A DNA stretch of 64,000 nucleotides from Planktothrix sp. FACHB-1365. Its GTDB lineage: Bacteria; Cyanobacteriota; Cyanobacteriia; Cyanobacteriales; Microcoleaceae. The position numbers were made by a program, and so were the translations under genes. Positions 45,904 through 54,712 of this stretch are shown piece by piece. Position 1 is the stretch's first letter; every line of letters begins with the position of its first letter. Under the pieces are notes generated by a model. The model saw nothing but the letters and a program-made list of their open reading frames with translations, made no database searches and was not told where the DNA came from. Where the stretch lies: contig NZ_JACJSC010000014.1 of NCBI RefSeq assembly GCF_014697575.1, positions 1 through 64,000 on the forward strand, written 5' to 3'.

Positions 45904-48666
45904 TTATAACGGATAATTCTGTTGTAAAAAGGCTTCCGCAGACGCGCGATCGCACACTTCCCCATCTAATGTTGCTGTTAATAAATCATCTAACATTTGT
46001 TTAAATTGACGGCCTGGTTTATATCCCATTGCTTTTAAATCATTCCCATTTAAAGCAGGTTTAATCTCTCGTAATTGTGTTAAATATTTCCAGATGTGTC
46101 GTCTAATTTGTCGCTCTGAATGAATGGCGATTAAAATTAACATCGGTAAACTATAAGGTTTAAATAACCAGAAAAACTGACTATTTTTTTCAGCTTGAGA
46201 AAAGGTTTCCAGAATTTGATCTTTAGCAGATTCTAAAGTTTTTAACCGTTCAATACTTTCAATCTGTAATTGAAGAGTTTGAGCTACTTTTTCTCGATAT
46301 TGGGGAGATAAATAGGCAATTAACACTTCTAAGCGCACTTCCCAATGGCTTAAGGTTCGTTGCGGATCAAACCGTTGTAAACAGCGATCCACAGACCGCA
46401 CTTGTCGCCATAACGGCGGTGTCAACTCTAACTTAGGATGAATACATCGTAAAGCTTTTAACTCTCCTAAAAGTTGCAAAGATCGCTTCCAATAGGGAGA
46501 CTGTAAAATATATCTTAACTCACTTTTTAAGCGGGTTTCTAAGGCCGGAACTCGACGATTTTGATCAAAGGATTTATTACTTTCTTCCCGTTGTTTTTCA
46601 TAAATTCCACTACTAATGGCATAACGAATATATTCTTTGGTTTGAGTTTCAATTTCAAACCCTAAACGCACCGCAAACCGCACCGCACGATAAATTCGAG
46701 TCGGATCTTCAATAAAACTATTAGAGTGTAAAACTCTAATTTTTCGTTGTTCTAAATCTAAAACTCCCCCAAAAAAGTCTAATAATTCTCCAACCAGGGG
46801 AGGCGTTAACCGCAAAGCTAAGGCGTTAATGGTGAAATCTCGTCGATATAAATCTTGACGAATTGAACTCGCTTCTACCTCTGGATTTGCTGCTGGATAG
46901 GGATAAAATTCGGTTCTAGCAGTGGCAATATCAATCCAAAGAGAATCTAAAATCGGATCATTATGCCATAATAAAGCAGCCGTTTGAAATTGTCCATGAA
47001 CGTCTAATCGCGCCGCAGGATAATGTTTTTGTAAATCCGTTGCTAATTCCCAAGCCGTGGAAACAGAAGATAAAGGATCTCCATCAGCATTCGTATTTCC
47101 ATAACATCCATCGACCACAATATCAATATCACTTAATATTACTGTTTTTTCTGGTTCTGCTAAGAGTAAATCCCGAACTGCACCCCCAACTAAATAAACT
47201 TGCCATCCCCGTTTCTGAGCTAAAAAAGAAAGGCGATTTAATAATGTTAATAGTGGCGTTGCTAATCGTTCTTGTAATAATTCATCTAAGGTGGAACAAC
47301 TTACCCCCGGAATACACCCTTTTAAGGGGGATTTTTGCGGACGTTGCTGTTGATGGAGTAACCTTAAAACATCAGTTCGGGTGACAATTCCGACTAAATT
47401 TCCTTCATCTAAAACAGGCAACCGTCCAATATCATACGTTACCATTAAATATTCGATTTCGGGTAAAGTTGTATCGGGGGTAATGGTTTTTAATTGCGGG
47501 GTCATATATCCCTTAACGGGTGCATGACTAAAGCCATGATGTAAGGCAATATCTAAATCTCGACGGGAAATAATTCCAACTAATTGATCTTGTTCATCAA
47601 CGACTGATAGACCCGAATGACCATAGCGTAATAAAATCCGATGGGTTTCTTCTACAGAAGTGTCAGGACGGATGGTTCTCACCGGAGAAGACATTAATTC
47701 TTTTGCCGTTGGCGGGTGAGGAATTTGTGCTTTTAATTGTTCAACTAATTGATTTAAAATTTGGGAAAAATTACCTTCTTTTAAGCTAACTGAAGCCGCA
47801 CGGGTATGTCCGCCACCGCCATAAGGTTTAAACAGTTCATTGAGATTTGTTTTTTCAATTCGAGACCGTCCAATAATACTGAATCGATCCCCTTCTCCTT
47901 TTCCATATTGATGTCCTAAGAGTAAGGCATCGCTTTCCGTTAAATCGATTAATTCAGAGGCAACACTGGATAAACCGGGCACATATTCATCGGTTTTTAA
48001 TAATACCCAAGCAACGGTATATCCTCGAATGGTTGATTTTTTTAGCTGGTCTAATGCCAAGGTTAATAAATCTTGTAATTTAGGCGGTAAACCCGGTTCT
48101 ACATACTCTGAAATCACGGGTAAACTAGCGCCTTGCTGCATTAACCACGCTAACGCCATGGCATCTCTCGCAGTGGAATGGGGGAAGGTTAAAGACCCTG
48201 TATCTAAATGAATTCCTAACGCCATTACCGTTGCTTCTGCTGTGTTTAAAACCAACGGTTGGGCAGAATTTTGAGCGAAGATTTGTAATTGTTCAACAAT
48301 TAAAGTCGTGGTGGCACCCACAGCTTCAATATAGGTTTCTGTAGCGGGAATATCGGATTTAGTATCGGGATGATGATCATAAATTCTAATGGTTGATAAA
48401 TTGGCTAATTTAAACCATTCTGCACTTTTTCCCAAGCGATCGCAACTTTGGGTATCAACCACAGTAATTGAATGAATTTTATTGGGATTAACAGACCGAC
48501 GTTCAATTAATGGAAATTCATCTCGATAAAACGCTAAAAAATCTCTGACCGCCGGATGACTTCCCCCCGACAATACTATTCGACTTCCGGGGTAAATTCG
48601 AGTCAGTCCCACCGCCGCACCCAAGGCATCAAAATCAACAGTTGTATGGCATAAAATTAAGTGCAT
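45904..48666 (-). CDS. DHH-CBS-CCA tRNA nucleotidyltransferase
   Basis: ATG 48666 (MHLILCHTTVDFDALGAAVG) is the real start; a longer frame from 48708 is only a dispersed repeat read as protein (IDRQDACST). Order: DHH phosphoesterase-like domain (VDFDALGAAVG, VVDTQSCDRLG, IYDHHPDTK, GGGGHTRAAS), two CBS domains (ELMSSPVRTIRPDTSVEETH; VKGYMTPQLKTITPDTTLPE), then the poly(A)/CCA head domain (VYLVGGAVRDLLLAEPEKTV, LSDIDIVVDG) and RNA-binding domain (RDFTINALALRL, IEDPTRIYRAVRFAVRLGFE). It adds A or CCA to tRNA 3' ends; this fusion is typical in cyanobacteria, where the work may be shared by two enzymes. Confidence 0.9.
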   Translation of the reverse strand: MHLILCHTTVDFDALGAAVGLTRIYPGSRIVLSGGSHPAVRDFLAFYRDEFPLIERRSVNPNKIHSITVVDTQSCDRLGKSAEWFKLANLSTIRIYDHHPDTKSDIPATETYIEAVGATTTLIVEQLQIFAQNSAQPLVLNTAEATVMALGIHLDTGSLTFPHSTARDAMALAWLMQQGASLPVISEYVEPGLPPKLQDLLTLALDQLKKSTIRGYTVAWVLLKTDEYVPGLSSVASELIDLTESDALLLGHQYGKGEGDRFSIIGRSRIEKTNLNELFKPYGGGGHTRAASVSLKEGNFSQILNQLVEQLKAQIPHPPTAKELMSSPVRTIRPDTSVEETHRILLRYGHSGLSVVDEQDQLVGIISRRDLDIALHHGFSHAPVKGYMTPQLKTITPDTTLPEIEYLMVTYDIGRLPVLDEGNLVGIVTRTDVLRLLHQQQRPQKSPLKGCIPGVSCSTLDELLQERLATPLLTLLNRLSFLAQKRGWQVYLVGGAVRDLLLAEPEKTVILSDIDIVVDGCYGNTNADGDPLSSVSTAWELATDLQKHYPAARLDVHGQFQTAALLWHNDPILDSLWIDIATARTEFYPYPAANPEVEASSIRQDLYRRDFTINALALRLTPPLVGELLDFFGGVLDLEQRKIRVLHSNSFIEDPTRIYRAVRFAVRLGFEIETQTKEYIRYAISSGIYEKQREESNKSFDQNRRVPALETRLKSELRYILQSPYWKRSLQLLGELKALRCIHPKLELTPPLWRQVRSVDRCLQRFDPQRTLSHWEVRLEVLIAYLSPQYREKVAQTLQLQIESIERLKTLESAKDQILETFSQAEKNSQFFWLFKPYSLPMLILIAIHSERQIRRHIWKYLTQLREIKPALNGNDLKAMGYKPGRQFKQMLDDLLTATLDGEVCDRASAEAFLQQNYPL

Positions 48667-48684
48667 AAAATTAAAAAATGTGGA

Positions 48685-48701
48685 ACAGGCATCTTGCCTG
48701 T
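48685..48701. repeat. Short dispersed palindrome (ACAGGCA-TCT-TGCCTGT)
   Basis: A perfect 7-bp stem with a 3-base loop lies in the junction between rsmB and the CCA gene. Sequences of the form GGAACAGGCATCTTGCCTGT are familiar small interspersed repeats in cyanobacteria. Confidence 0.65.
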
Positions 48702-48704
48702 CAA

Positions 48705-50090
48705 TCAAGTTAAATCTTTCATTAATTTTACCATAAAAAATCCATCCATATTCTGTCTGTGGGGCCAGATTTTAATCCAGCCTTCCGGTTCAGGAGAAAG
48801 GATAAAATTCCCAGGAGGCGGTAGAATTTTCCAGTTAGAATGTTGACTTAAAAAGGCTTGAATTAAGGTTTCATTTTCTTGGGGATGAAGAGTACAAGTA
48901 GAATAAACTAAACAGCCTCCCGGTTTAACCCAGGTTTGGGTAATTTCTAATAGTTCGGCTTGCAGTTGAGACAACTCTTGAATATTTTTAGGATCATGTC
49001 GCCAGCGTCCATCAGCCCGCCGATGTAACGTTCCTAAACCAGAACAAGGTGCATCTAATAATAGCCGATCTGCAACCTCAAAATAACCTTTTAATTCCCG
49101 AATATCTCCCTGTTGAGGATGGATAGAATTCAGTTGTAATCGCGTTAAATTTTGCTGAACTTTCTTTAATCGAGATTTAATCGAATCAAAGGCTAAAATT
49201 TTACCTTGATCTTGCATTAACTCAGCAATATGGGTGGTTTTTCCACCCGGTGCAGCACAAGCATCAATAATCACTTCTCCAGGTTGCGGATCTAATAAAT
49301 AACTCACCCATTGAGCACTACTATCTTGAATTGACCACCACCCTTGATCATAACCCGGTAAATTTTGAATTGAGCCTATACTTCCCGTTAATCTTAATCC
49401 TAGAGGAAGTCCAGAAATTCGATGCACTGAAATTCCCCTTTGTTGAAATTCAGATTCTACTGTTTCTAAGGTTGTTTTTAACACATTAATTCTTAAATCC
49501 AGGGGAGGAGATTGATTAAACCAACTGCAAAGTTGTTCGGTTTCTTCTAATCCCAAAGTATCTAACCAAAATTGAATCAGCCAGTCAGGAAAACTATAGA
49601 GAATTCCTAATTTTTCGATGGGATTTTGGGGTAACTCAAAACAGGTAAAAATAGAATCAGGTGTTTCTAAAGGACAATTTCCCTGCTCTCGAATATAATG
49701 TCTTAATATCCCATTCACAAAACCGCTAAAGTGCGTTAAGCCATTTTGTTTAACTAATTCCACACTGGTATCTACCGCAGCCGAATTGGGAATCTGATTG
49801 AGATAGCAAATTTGATAAAAACCAAGATGTAGTATAGTACGAATATCCGGGTGCTGTTGATGGGATTTTTTAGAAGCTAAGTAATCGATTAAGGTATCGA
49901 GCGATCGCCTTCTACGAACACAGCCATAGACTAATTCGGTGGTTAAGCGTCGGTTAATATCCGATAAATCAGATTGACGAAGCCATTGATCTAAAACCAC
50001 ATCAGCCAGCCCACCCCGTCGGTTAATGTCTCGGAGAGCTAAAAATGCAACTTGGCGCGGATTATTATTCACAGTTATTTTAACACTCAA
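48705..50090 (-). CDS. rsmB: 16S rRNA (cytosine-967-C5)-methyltransferase
   Basis: RsmB/Sun methylates C967 of 16S rRNA. The N-terminal NusB-like domain (RQVAFLALRDINRRGGLADV, TTELVYGCVRRRRSLDTLID) is followed by a Rossmann methyltransferase domain: VIDACAAPGGKTTHIAELMQ (SAM site), LLLDAPCSGLGTLHRRADGR (active Cys) and LVYSTCTLHPQENE (second Cys). Length is 461, as expected. It precedes the CCA nucleotidyltransferase gene with a 38-bp gap, a sensible RNA-maturation operon. Confidence 0.95.
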   Translation of the reverse strand: MSVKITVNNNPRQVAFLALRDINRRGGLADVVLDQWLRQSDLSDINRRLTTELVYGCVRRRRSLDTLIDYLASKKSHQQHPDIRTILHLGFYQICYLNQIPNSAAVDTSVELVKQNGLTHFSGFVNGILRHYIREQGNCPLETPDSIFTCFELPQNPIEKLGILYSFPDWLIQFWLDTLGLEETEQLCSWFNQSPPLDLRINVLKTTLETVESEFQQRGISVHRISGLPLGLRLTGSIGSIQNLPGYDQGWWSIQDSSAQWVSYLLDPQPGEVIIDACAAPGGKTTHIAELMQDQGKILAFDSIKSRLKKVQQNLTRLQLNSIHPQQGDIRELKGYFEVADRLLLDAPCSGLGTLHRRADGRWRHDPKNIQELSQLQAELLEITQTWVKPGGCLVYSTCTLHPQENETLIQAFLSQHSNWKILPPPGNFILSPEPEGWIKIWPHRQNMDGFFMVKLMKDLT

Positions 50091-50162
50091 TTCAACTTAA
50101 TTGGACAATAATTTATCCCAGATAGATTGTATTGAACTCATAGCTGAAACCCCAAATAAACC

Positions 50163-51515
50163 ATGACTACAACTGACTCAAGACTATCAGAAATTGGTGC
50201 ATTTATTCAAACCAACCTCAAGAAATTTTCTTCAAATTTAGCTCCAACTAAAGCTCAAACTTATGACGATTGGCGAAAGCATTTTATTTACCAACGTTTA
50301 AGTTTAGGTTTTACTTTAGCTCTGATTTCCTATTTTACCTTTACTCTTTCACAAATTAACAATTTTTTCTTTCATCCCGACCATTTTCAGCCGTCCTGGT
50401 TAGCCACACAAGTCGTCGCTGAGTTAGGTTTAATTATTGGTTTAGTTCTGCTGCGAACCCCCTTGGGGATGAAATATCCGGGGTTAATGTTTCTTCTATT
50501 TTCTTGGGTCGTCACAATTACCCCGCAAATTCGAGGAAACCTAAACGGAATTGCTAGTGCTTCCATTATTGAATGGCCGTTAATGTTTTTTTCCCAAGCC
50601 ACATTAATTCCGGTTTATTGGCCTTTACATTTTATTTCTCAATTAGGGGTTTTGATCTATTATCACGGAAGCCAAATTTTATTTAATTTAAAACTGGTGC
50701 TTCCAGCCCATTGGATGACAGCAGAGTTCTTATCTCTGTATTTGTTTTGGATTTGTTTAATTTGCAATCTTTCAGTGTATTTATATGATCGGTTAGCTCG
50801 TTCGGAATTTAAGTCTCGTCAAGCCTTAGAAAAAGCTTATGATCAAGTTAAAGAAGAACAGGAACGCTCCGAAAGTTTACTCTTAAATATTTTACCCCAT
50901 TCCATTGCCCAACGGCTAAAACTACAACCCAGTACCATTGCGGATAGTTTTACCGATGCAGGGGTTTTATTTGGCGATATTGTGGGTTTTACGGAACTTT
51001 CAGGACAGTTTAATCCGGCTGAATTAGTTAATTTACTCAATCAAATCTTTTCGGAATTTGATCATTTAGCTGAATTACATGGGTTAGAAAAAATTAAAAC
51101 TATCGGGGATTCTTATATGGTAGTTTCCGGTTTACCCATTCCCCATGATGATTATGCAGAAGCGATCGCAGATATGGCTTTAGATATGCAACGAACCCTG
51201 AAAGAATTTAATGTCAAAACTCAACAAAATTTTCATATTAGAATTGGAATTGCAACTGGGCCAGTAGTGGCGGGAGTGATTGGAATTAAGAAATTTATTT
51301 ATGATTTATGGGGAGATACGGTTAATCTAGCAAGTCGGATGGAATCTCATGGACTTACCGATGAAATTCAAGTCACAGAAACGACTTATTTAGCCTTGAA
51401 AGAACAATACCAATTTGAAAAACGAGGGACAATTTTAGTTAAAGGGAAAGGAGAAATGACCACTTATTTATTAAAAGGGAAAAAAACTCTAGCGGTTTCC
51501 ACCAACATTCCTTAA
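50163..51515 (+). CDS. Membrane adenylate cyclase (class III)
   Basis: About five or six N-terminal hydrophobic helices (residues 45-210) are followed by a class III cyclase domain: DAGVLFGDIVGFTELSGQFN (metal Asp), LEKIKTIGDSYMVVSGLP (second metal Asp; Lys in EKIK is the adenine-specific residue), IRIGIATGPVVAGVIGIKKF and YDLWGDTVNLASRMESHG (Asp-Asn-Arg of the active site). The Lys/Asp pair indicates ATP as substrate, so cAMP rather than cGMP; this is by family rule. It is divergent from rsmB. Confidence 0.9.
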   Translation: MTTTDSRLSEIGAFIQTNLKKFSSNLAPTKAQTYDDWRKHFIYQRLSLGFTLALISYFTFTLSQINNFFFHPDHFQPSWLATQVVAELGLIIGLVLLRTPLGMKYPGLMFLLFSWVVTITPQIRGNLNGIASASIIEWPLMFFSQATLIPVYWPLHFISQLGVLIYYHGSQILFNLKLVLPAHWMTAEFLSLYLFWICLICNLSVYLYDRLARSEFKSRQALEKAYDQVKEEQERSESLLLNILPHSIAQRLKLQPSTIADSFTDAGVLFGDIVGFTELSGQFNPAELVNLLNQIFSEFDHLAELHGLEKIKTIGDSYMVVSGLPIPHDDYAEAIADMALDMQRTLKEFNVKTQQNFHIRIGIATGPVVAGVIGIKKFIYDLWGDTVNLASRMESHGLTDEIQVTETTYLALKEQYQFEKRGTILVKGKGEMTTYLLKGKKTLAVSTNIP

Positions 51516-51613
51516 TCAGAAAAACTCTCGGTCAGGGTTAGAGTTTCCGAAAATAGGGTCTTGACAGTTGTTGTTATGATTAGAGAAAATTAAATTCTAT
51601 TTTACGAACAACA

Positions 51614-52132
51614 ATGAAAGCTACCTTATTCACCGTAACTCTAATTCTGTCCTTGACTATCACTGAAACTGTTCAAGCCAAAACGTTAATAGAAAATCAT
51701 TCATTCGGTTTACAACAGTCTTCCAGTCAGACTCAAATTGCTCAAAGTACAAATCCAATCAGTTTGGGACAAGCCGCAGATTTAATCACACAATGGTTAA
51801 CTGCAAAATCGAGGATTTTTGCTCCTCCCTTTGACCTTCAGCTTGTTAGCCAATTAACCACAGGGACGTTATATAACGATACCTTAAAAGCGATTGATTT
51901 TTTAAGGAATAACGATGCTTTCTATCAATATGGAGTCCAGAAAGTTGAATCCGTTGAACGGTTTGCAGCATCAGGAAATAAAGCGACCATAGAAGTTAAA
52001 GTAACTGAGGATACAACCTTATACAAAAGGGGTCAAATTCTTGAAAGTAGCTTTAATACGAAATTAGTGCGTTATAATTTAGAAAATTGGGATGGAATTT
52101 GGAAAATAGCGAACTCTCAAGTTTTGAATTAA
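51614..52132 (+). CDS. Secreted IMS-domain (DUF4101) protein
   Basis: A signal peptide (MKATLFTVTLILSLTITETV-QA) is followed by an ARC6-type IMS/DUF4101 domain: SLGQAADLITQWLTAKSRIF, TGTLYNDTLKAIDFLRNNDA FYQYGVQ-type core and a final ENWDGIWKIANSQVL. In ARC6/Ftn2 this domain lies in the periplasm or intermembrane space and binds partners; here it stands alone. 172 residues. The role is unknown. Confidence 0.85.
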   Translation: MKATLFTVTLILSLTITETVQAKTLIENHSFGLQQSSSQTQIAQSTNPISLGQAADLITQWLTAKSRIFAPPFDLQLVSQLTTGTLYNDTLKAIDFLRNNDAFYQYGVQKVESVERFAASGNKATIEVKVTEDTTLYKRGQILESSFNTKLVRYNLENWDGIWKIANSQVLN

Positions 52133-52167
52133 ACAGTAATTAAAATAGCGATCGCTATTCATGAATT

Positions 52168-52680
52168 ATGGTACAAGAACTGATTAATTTAAGAACCTGC
52201 ATTGAAGAACAACGCTATGATGAAGCGTTAATGATTGTTGATGAACTTGAGGGAATGAGCCGCAAATCCATTTTAAGAACAATTAAATCCTTTTTAATTC
52301 GGTTGATGATTCATTTAATTAAAAACCAAATTGAACAACGGTTAACAAATTCTTGGATTGCCTCTATTTCTGATTCTATTATCCAAATTCAAGATCTGAA
52401 TCTACAAGACAATAAAAAATCCCACTATTTAAAAATAGAAGAATGGGATAATTTATTAGAGGAAGCCTTTGCTGCATCCCTTCGTCCTGCGAGTGTTGAA
52501 GTCTTAAATGGAACCCTCAAACCTCATCAATTAATCCAACAAATTGACAAAACTCAAATTCTGGAAATTTCAAAACAGTTAATTCTGTTAACTTACAACT
52601 CTTCTTCGCGGGATTTACCGGATATTATTGATAATAATTTAGCTCAATTACCCGGAGCAGAAAATTGGTTTTCCGATTAA
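52168..52680 (+). CDS. DUF29 family protein (copy 1)
   Basis: The 170-residue protein begins MVQELINLRTCIEEQRYDEA, with the DUF29-like helical core SFLIRLMIHLIKNQIEQRLT and NSWIASISDSIIQIQDLN. The C-terminal part is helical and acidic. It is a clear paralogue of the next gene. DUF29 is cyanobacterium-rich and of unknown function; many members are in small tandem clusters. Confidence 0.78.
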   Translation: MVQELINLRTCIEEQRYDEALMIVDELEGMSRKSILRTIKSFLIRLMIHLIKNQIEQRLTNSWIASISDSIIQIQDLNLQDNKKSHYLKIEEWDNLLEEAFAASLRPASVEVLNGTLKPHQLIQQIDKTQILEISKQLILLTYNSSSRDLPDIIDNNLAQLPGAENWFSD

Positions 52681-52705
52681 TTATTAAAATCAAGGAATAA
52701 TTGAT

Positions 52706-53221
52706 ATGGTACAAGAACTGATTGATTTAAGAACTTGCATCGAAGAACAACGCTATGATGAAGCGTTAATCATTATTGATGAATTGGAAGGAATGGGAAA
52801 ACAAGCTATTTTACGCAATATTCAATCCTATTTACTCAGATTATTGATTCATTTAATTAAAAATCAAATTGAACAACGATTAACCAATTCTTGGGCTGCT
52901 TCTATCCGAGGTTCTATTCGGGAAATCCAAAAACTTAATATTAAAGACAATAAAAAATCCTATTATATTCAACAAGGTGAATGGCAAAACTGGTTAGAAG
53001 AGAGTTTAGAAGATGCCATTCGAGATGCCAGTGTAGAAGTTATGAATGGAACTTATAGCCCGTTTAAATTATCAGAAATGGTAGAACGAGATTCAATTGT
53101 AAACACGGCTCAAATTTTACTCGATTTAACCTATTGTTATTCTGCTAAAGAATTAGCTGTCCAAGTTGATCAAAGCTTAATCGACTTACCCGGAGGAATG
53201 GCTTGGAAAGAAGGACATTAA
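52706..53221 (+). CDS. DUF29 family protein (copy 2)
   Basis: The 171-residue protein starts MVQELIDLRTCIEEQRYDEA, nearly identical to copy 1 over the first 25 residues, and shares YLLRLLIHLIKNQIEQRLTN and DNKKSYYIQQGEWQNWLEES. The C-terminal third is more divergent. It lies 25 bp after copy 1 and is likely co-transcribed. The pair is probably a local tandem duplication followed by drift. A terminator follows. Confidence 0.78.
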   Translation: MVQELIDLRTCIEEQRYDEALIIIDELEGMGKQAILRNIQSYLLRLLIHLIKNQIEQRLTNSWAASIRGSIREIQKLNIKDNKKSYYIQQGEWQNWLEESLEDAIRDASVEVMNGTYSPFKLSEMVERDSIVNTAQILLDLTYCYSAKELAVQVDQSLIDLPGGMAWKEGH

Positions 53222-53234
53222 ATCTCTCGTGAAA

Positions 53235-53297
53235 AAACCGGGTTTCTCATTGTTATTTCGGTAAAAACAACAAAATTCTTGTTAAGAAACCCGGTTT
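53235..53297. terminator. Bidirectional terminator-like inverted repeat
   Basis: A perfect 13-bp arm pair AAACCGGGTTTCT (53235-53247) / AGAAACCCGGTTT (53285-53297) lies between the convergent DUF29 and pdhA genes, with a 37-base loop. On the minus strand it is followed by TTTC after TTT. The AGAAACCCGGTTTCT-type core is also a dispersed repeat (one near 7038). Confidence 0.55.
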
Positions 53298-53321
53298 CTG
53301 TTTTCGGTGATTTACAGTTTA

Positions 53322-54353
53322 TTAATCATCGGCATAAATATAACGGCACAGATCTTGGGGATCAGGTTCAGGGCTACTTTGGGCAAATTCAACCGCATCA
53401 TCAATCGTGGCTTGAACTTGTTGATCAATTGCTTTTAATTCCTCCTGGGTTGCTAAATTGTATTCCGTTAAATGAGCCGCAAATTTTTTAATCGGATCAC
53501 GAGCAAACCAAAATTCTTTCTCATCTTTATCCCTTAATTCATCAGGATCAGCCAAAGAATGTCCTCGAAAACGATAGGTTAACGCTTCCACTAAGGTTGG
53601 GCCTTCCCCAGCGCGAGCACGAGCAACGGCCTTTTTAGCCACTTCTCGAACCGCCAAAACATCCATCCCATCAACTTCATAACCCGGCATTCCAAACGCA
53701 GGGCCTTTTTTGTAGATTTCGGGGTCAGAAGTTGCCCGTTCATGGGCCATCCCGATCGCCCATTTATTATTTTCGACCACATAAATAATTGGCAATTTCC
53801 ATAATGTTGCCATGTTCAAACATTCAAAAAATTGACCGTTATTACAAGCGCCATCGCCAAAGAAACACATGGTTACTTGATCCGCATTGGGATCATTCAT
53901 GGCTTCCCGACGGTATTTACTTTGAAAAGCCGCCCCCATAGCCACCGGAATTCCTTCAGCGACAAAGGCAAACCCCCCTAATAAATTATGTTCAGAGGAG
54001 AATAAGTGCATCGAGCCACCCCGACCCTTAGAACAGCCTGTAGCCTTGCCAAATAATTCCGCCATGACTTGACGAGGGGGAACCCCAGCACTCAACGCAT
54101 GAACGTGATCCCGATAGGTACTACAAACATAATCTTCATTTCGGCGACCGGCGCGGATCATCCCCGTCGCAACGGCTTCTTGACCGTTGTACAGGTGGAC
54201 AAAACCGAACATTTTGCCCCGATAATACATCTCAGCGCATTTATCTTCAAATAACCGCCCCAAAACCATATCCTCATACAGCATTAACCCTTCATCACGG
54301 GTTACAGCCGTTGCATCCGCCTTAAACGTCGGTAACGTGCGTTCCTGTACCAT
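53322..54353 (-). CDS. pdhA: Pyruvate dehydrogenase E1 component, alpha subunit
   Basis: PdhA binds thiamine diphosphate and, with PdhB, decarboxylates pyruvate. ATG 54353 ([20 protein letters not shown]) is preferred over TTG 54362. The TPP motif is [20 protein letters not shown] ... ENNKWAIGM; other hallmarks are [35 protein letters not shown] and [20 protein letters not shown]. 343 residues is the usual length for the bacterial/plastid type. It is a single gene with a terminator beyond its stop. Confidence 0.97.
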   Translation of the reverse strand: MVQERTLPTFKADATAVTRDEGLMLYEDMVLGRLFEDKCAEMYYRGKMFGFVHLYNGQEAVATGMIRAGRRNEDYVCSTYRDHVHALSAGVPPRQVMAELFGKATGCSKGRGGSMHLFSSEHNLLGGFAFVAEGIPVAMGAAFQSKYRREAMNDPNADQVTMCFFGDGACNNGQFFECLNMATLWKLPIIYVVENNKWAIGMAHERATSDPEIYKKGPAFGMPGYEVDGMDVLAVREVAKKAVARARAGEGPTLVEALTYRFRGHSLADPDELRDKDEKEFWFARDPIKKFAAHLTEYNLATQEELKAIDQQVQATIDDAVEFAQSSPEPDPQDLCRYIYADD

Positions 54354-54362
54354 TGTTTCCAA

Positions 54363-54712
54363 TCACCTTGACCAATTTGAATTTATATTTTACCAGGGCT
54401 GTTTCATCTTCAAGTTAAAAAGGCTAAAAAAAGAGGGCTGGGACTAGCCATGCTTGCTGGCGCATCGCTATTTAATAAAATCAAAAGCGAGGGCGATATC
54501 ACTACCTATCAGGATAGCAATTTTTAATAAAACAAAACCTATAAAAAAGTGTTTTTTATAAAAATCAATAATTTCCAAAATAGCTTTCGGGCTTTCTAAT
54601 TAATCGTCCCCTTTTCTGCTATACTTTTAAAACATGAAACCCCTCTGGGGGAAGGCGTGGTGGTACGCTTTCTCTTGCTCACCCACAGTCAATCGCTAAC
54701 AGCCAACCATTC
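54363..54712. other. 350-bp divergent intergenic region
   Basis: It has promoters of pdhA (minus) and the MBOAT gene (plus). No gene is seen. An extended -10 box is annotated at 54617-54625, and a small CCCCT-CTGGGG hairpin lies near 54641. Confidence 0.45.
54617..54625 (+). promoter_or_regulatory. Extended -10 promoter for MBOAT gene
   Basis: TGC-TATACT matches the extended -10 (TGn TATAAT) with 5/6 in the hexamer. No good -35 box is seen. The start would be near 54632, giving an 80-base leader. Confidence 0.4.

Noticed and set aside
47040-47384. Plus-strand 114-codon hydrophobic frame
   Set aside because: It is antisense to the conserved CBS and nucleotidyltransferase regions of the CCA gene, which are unambiguous.
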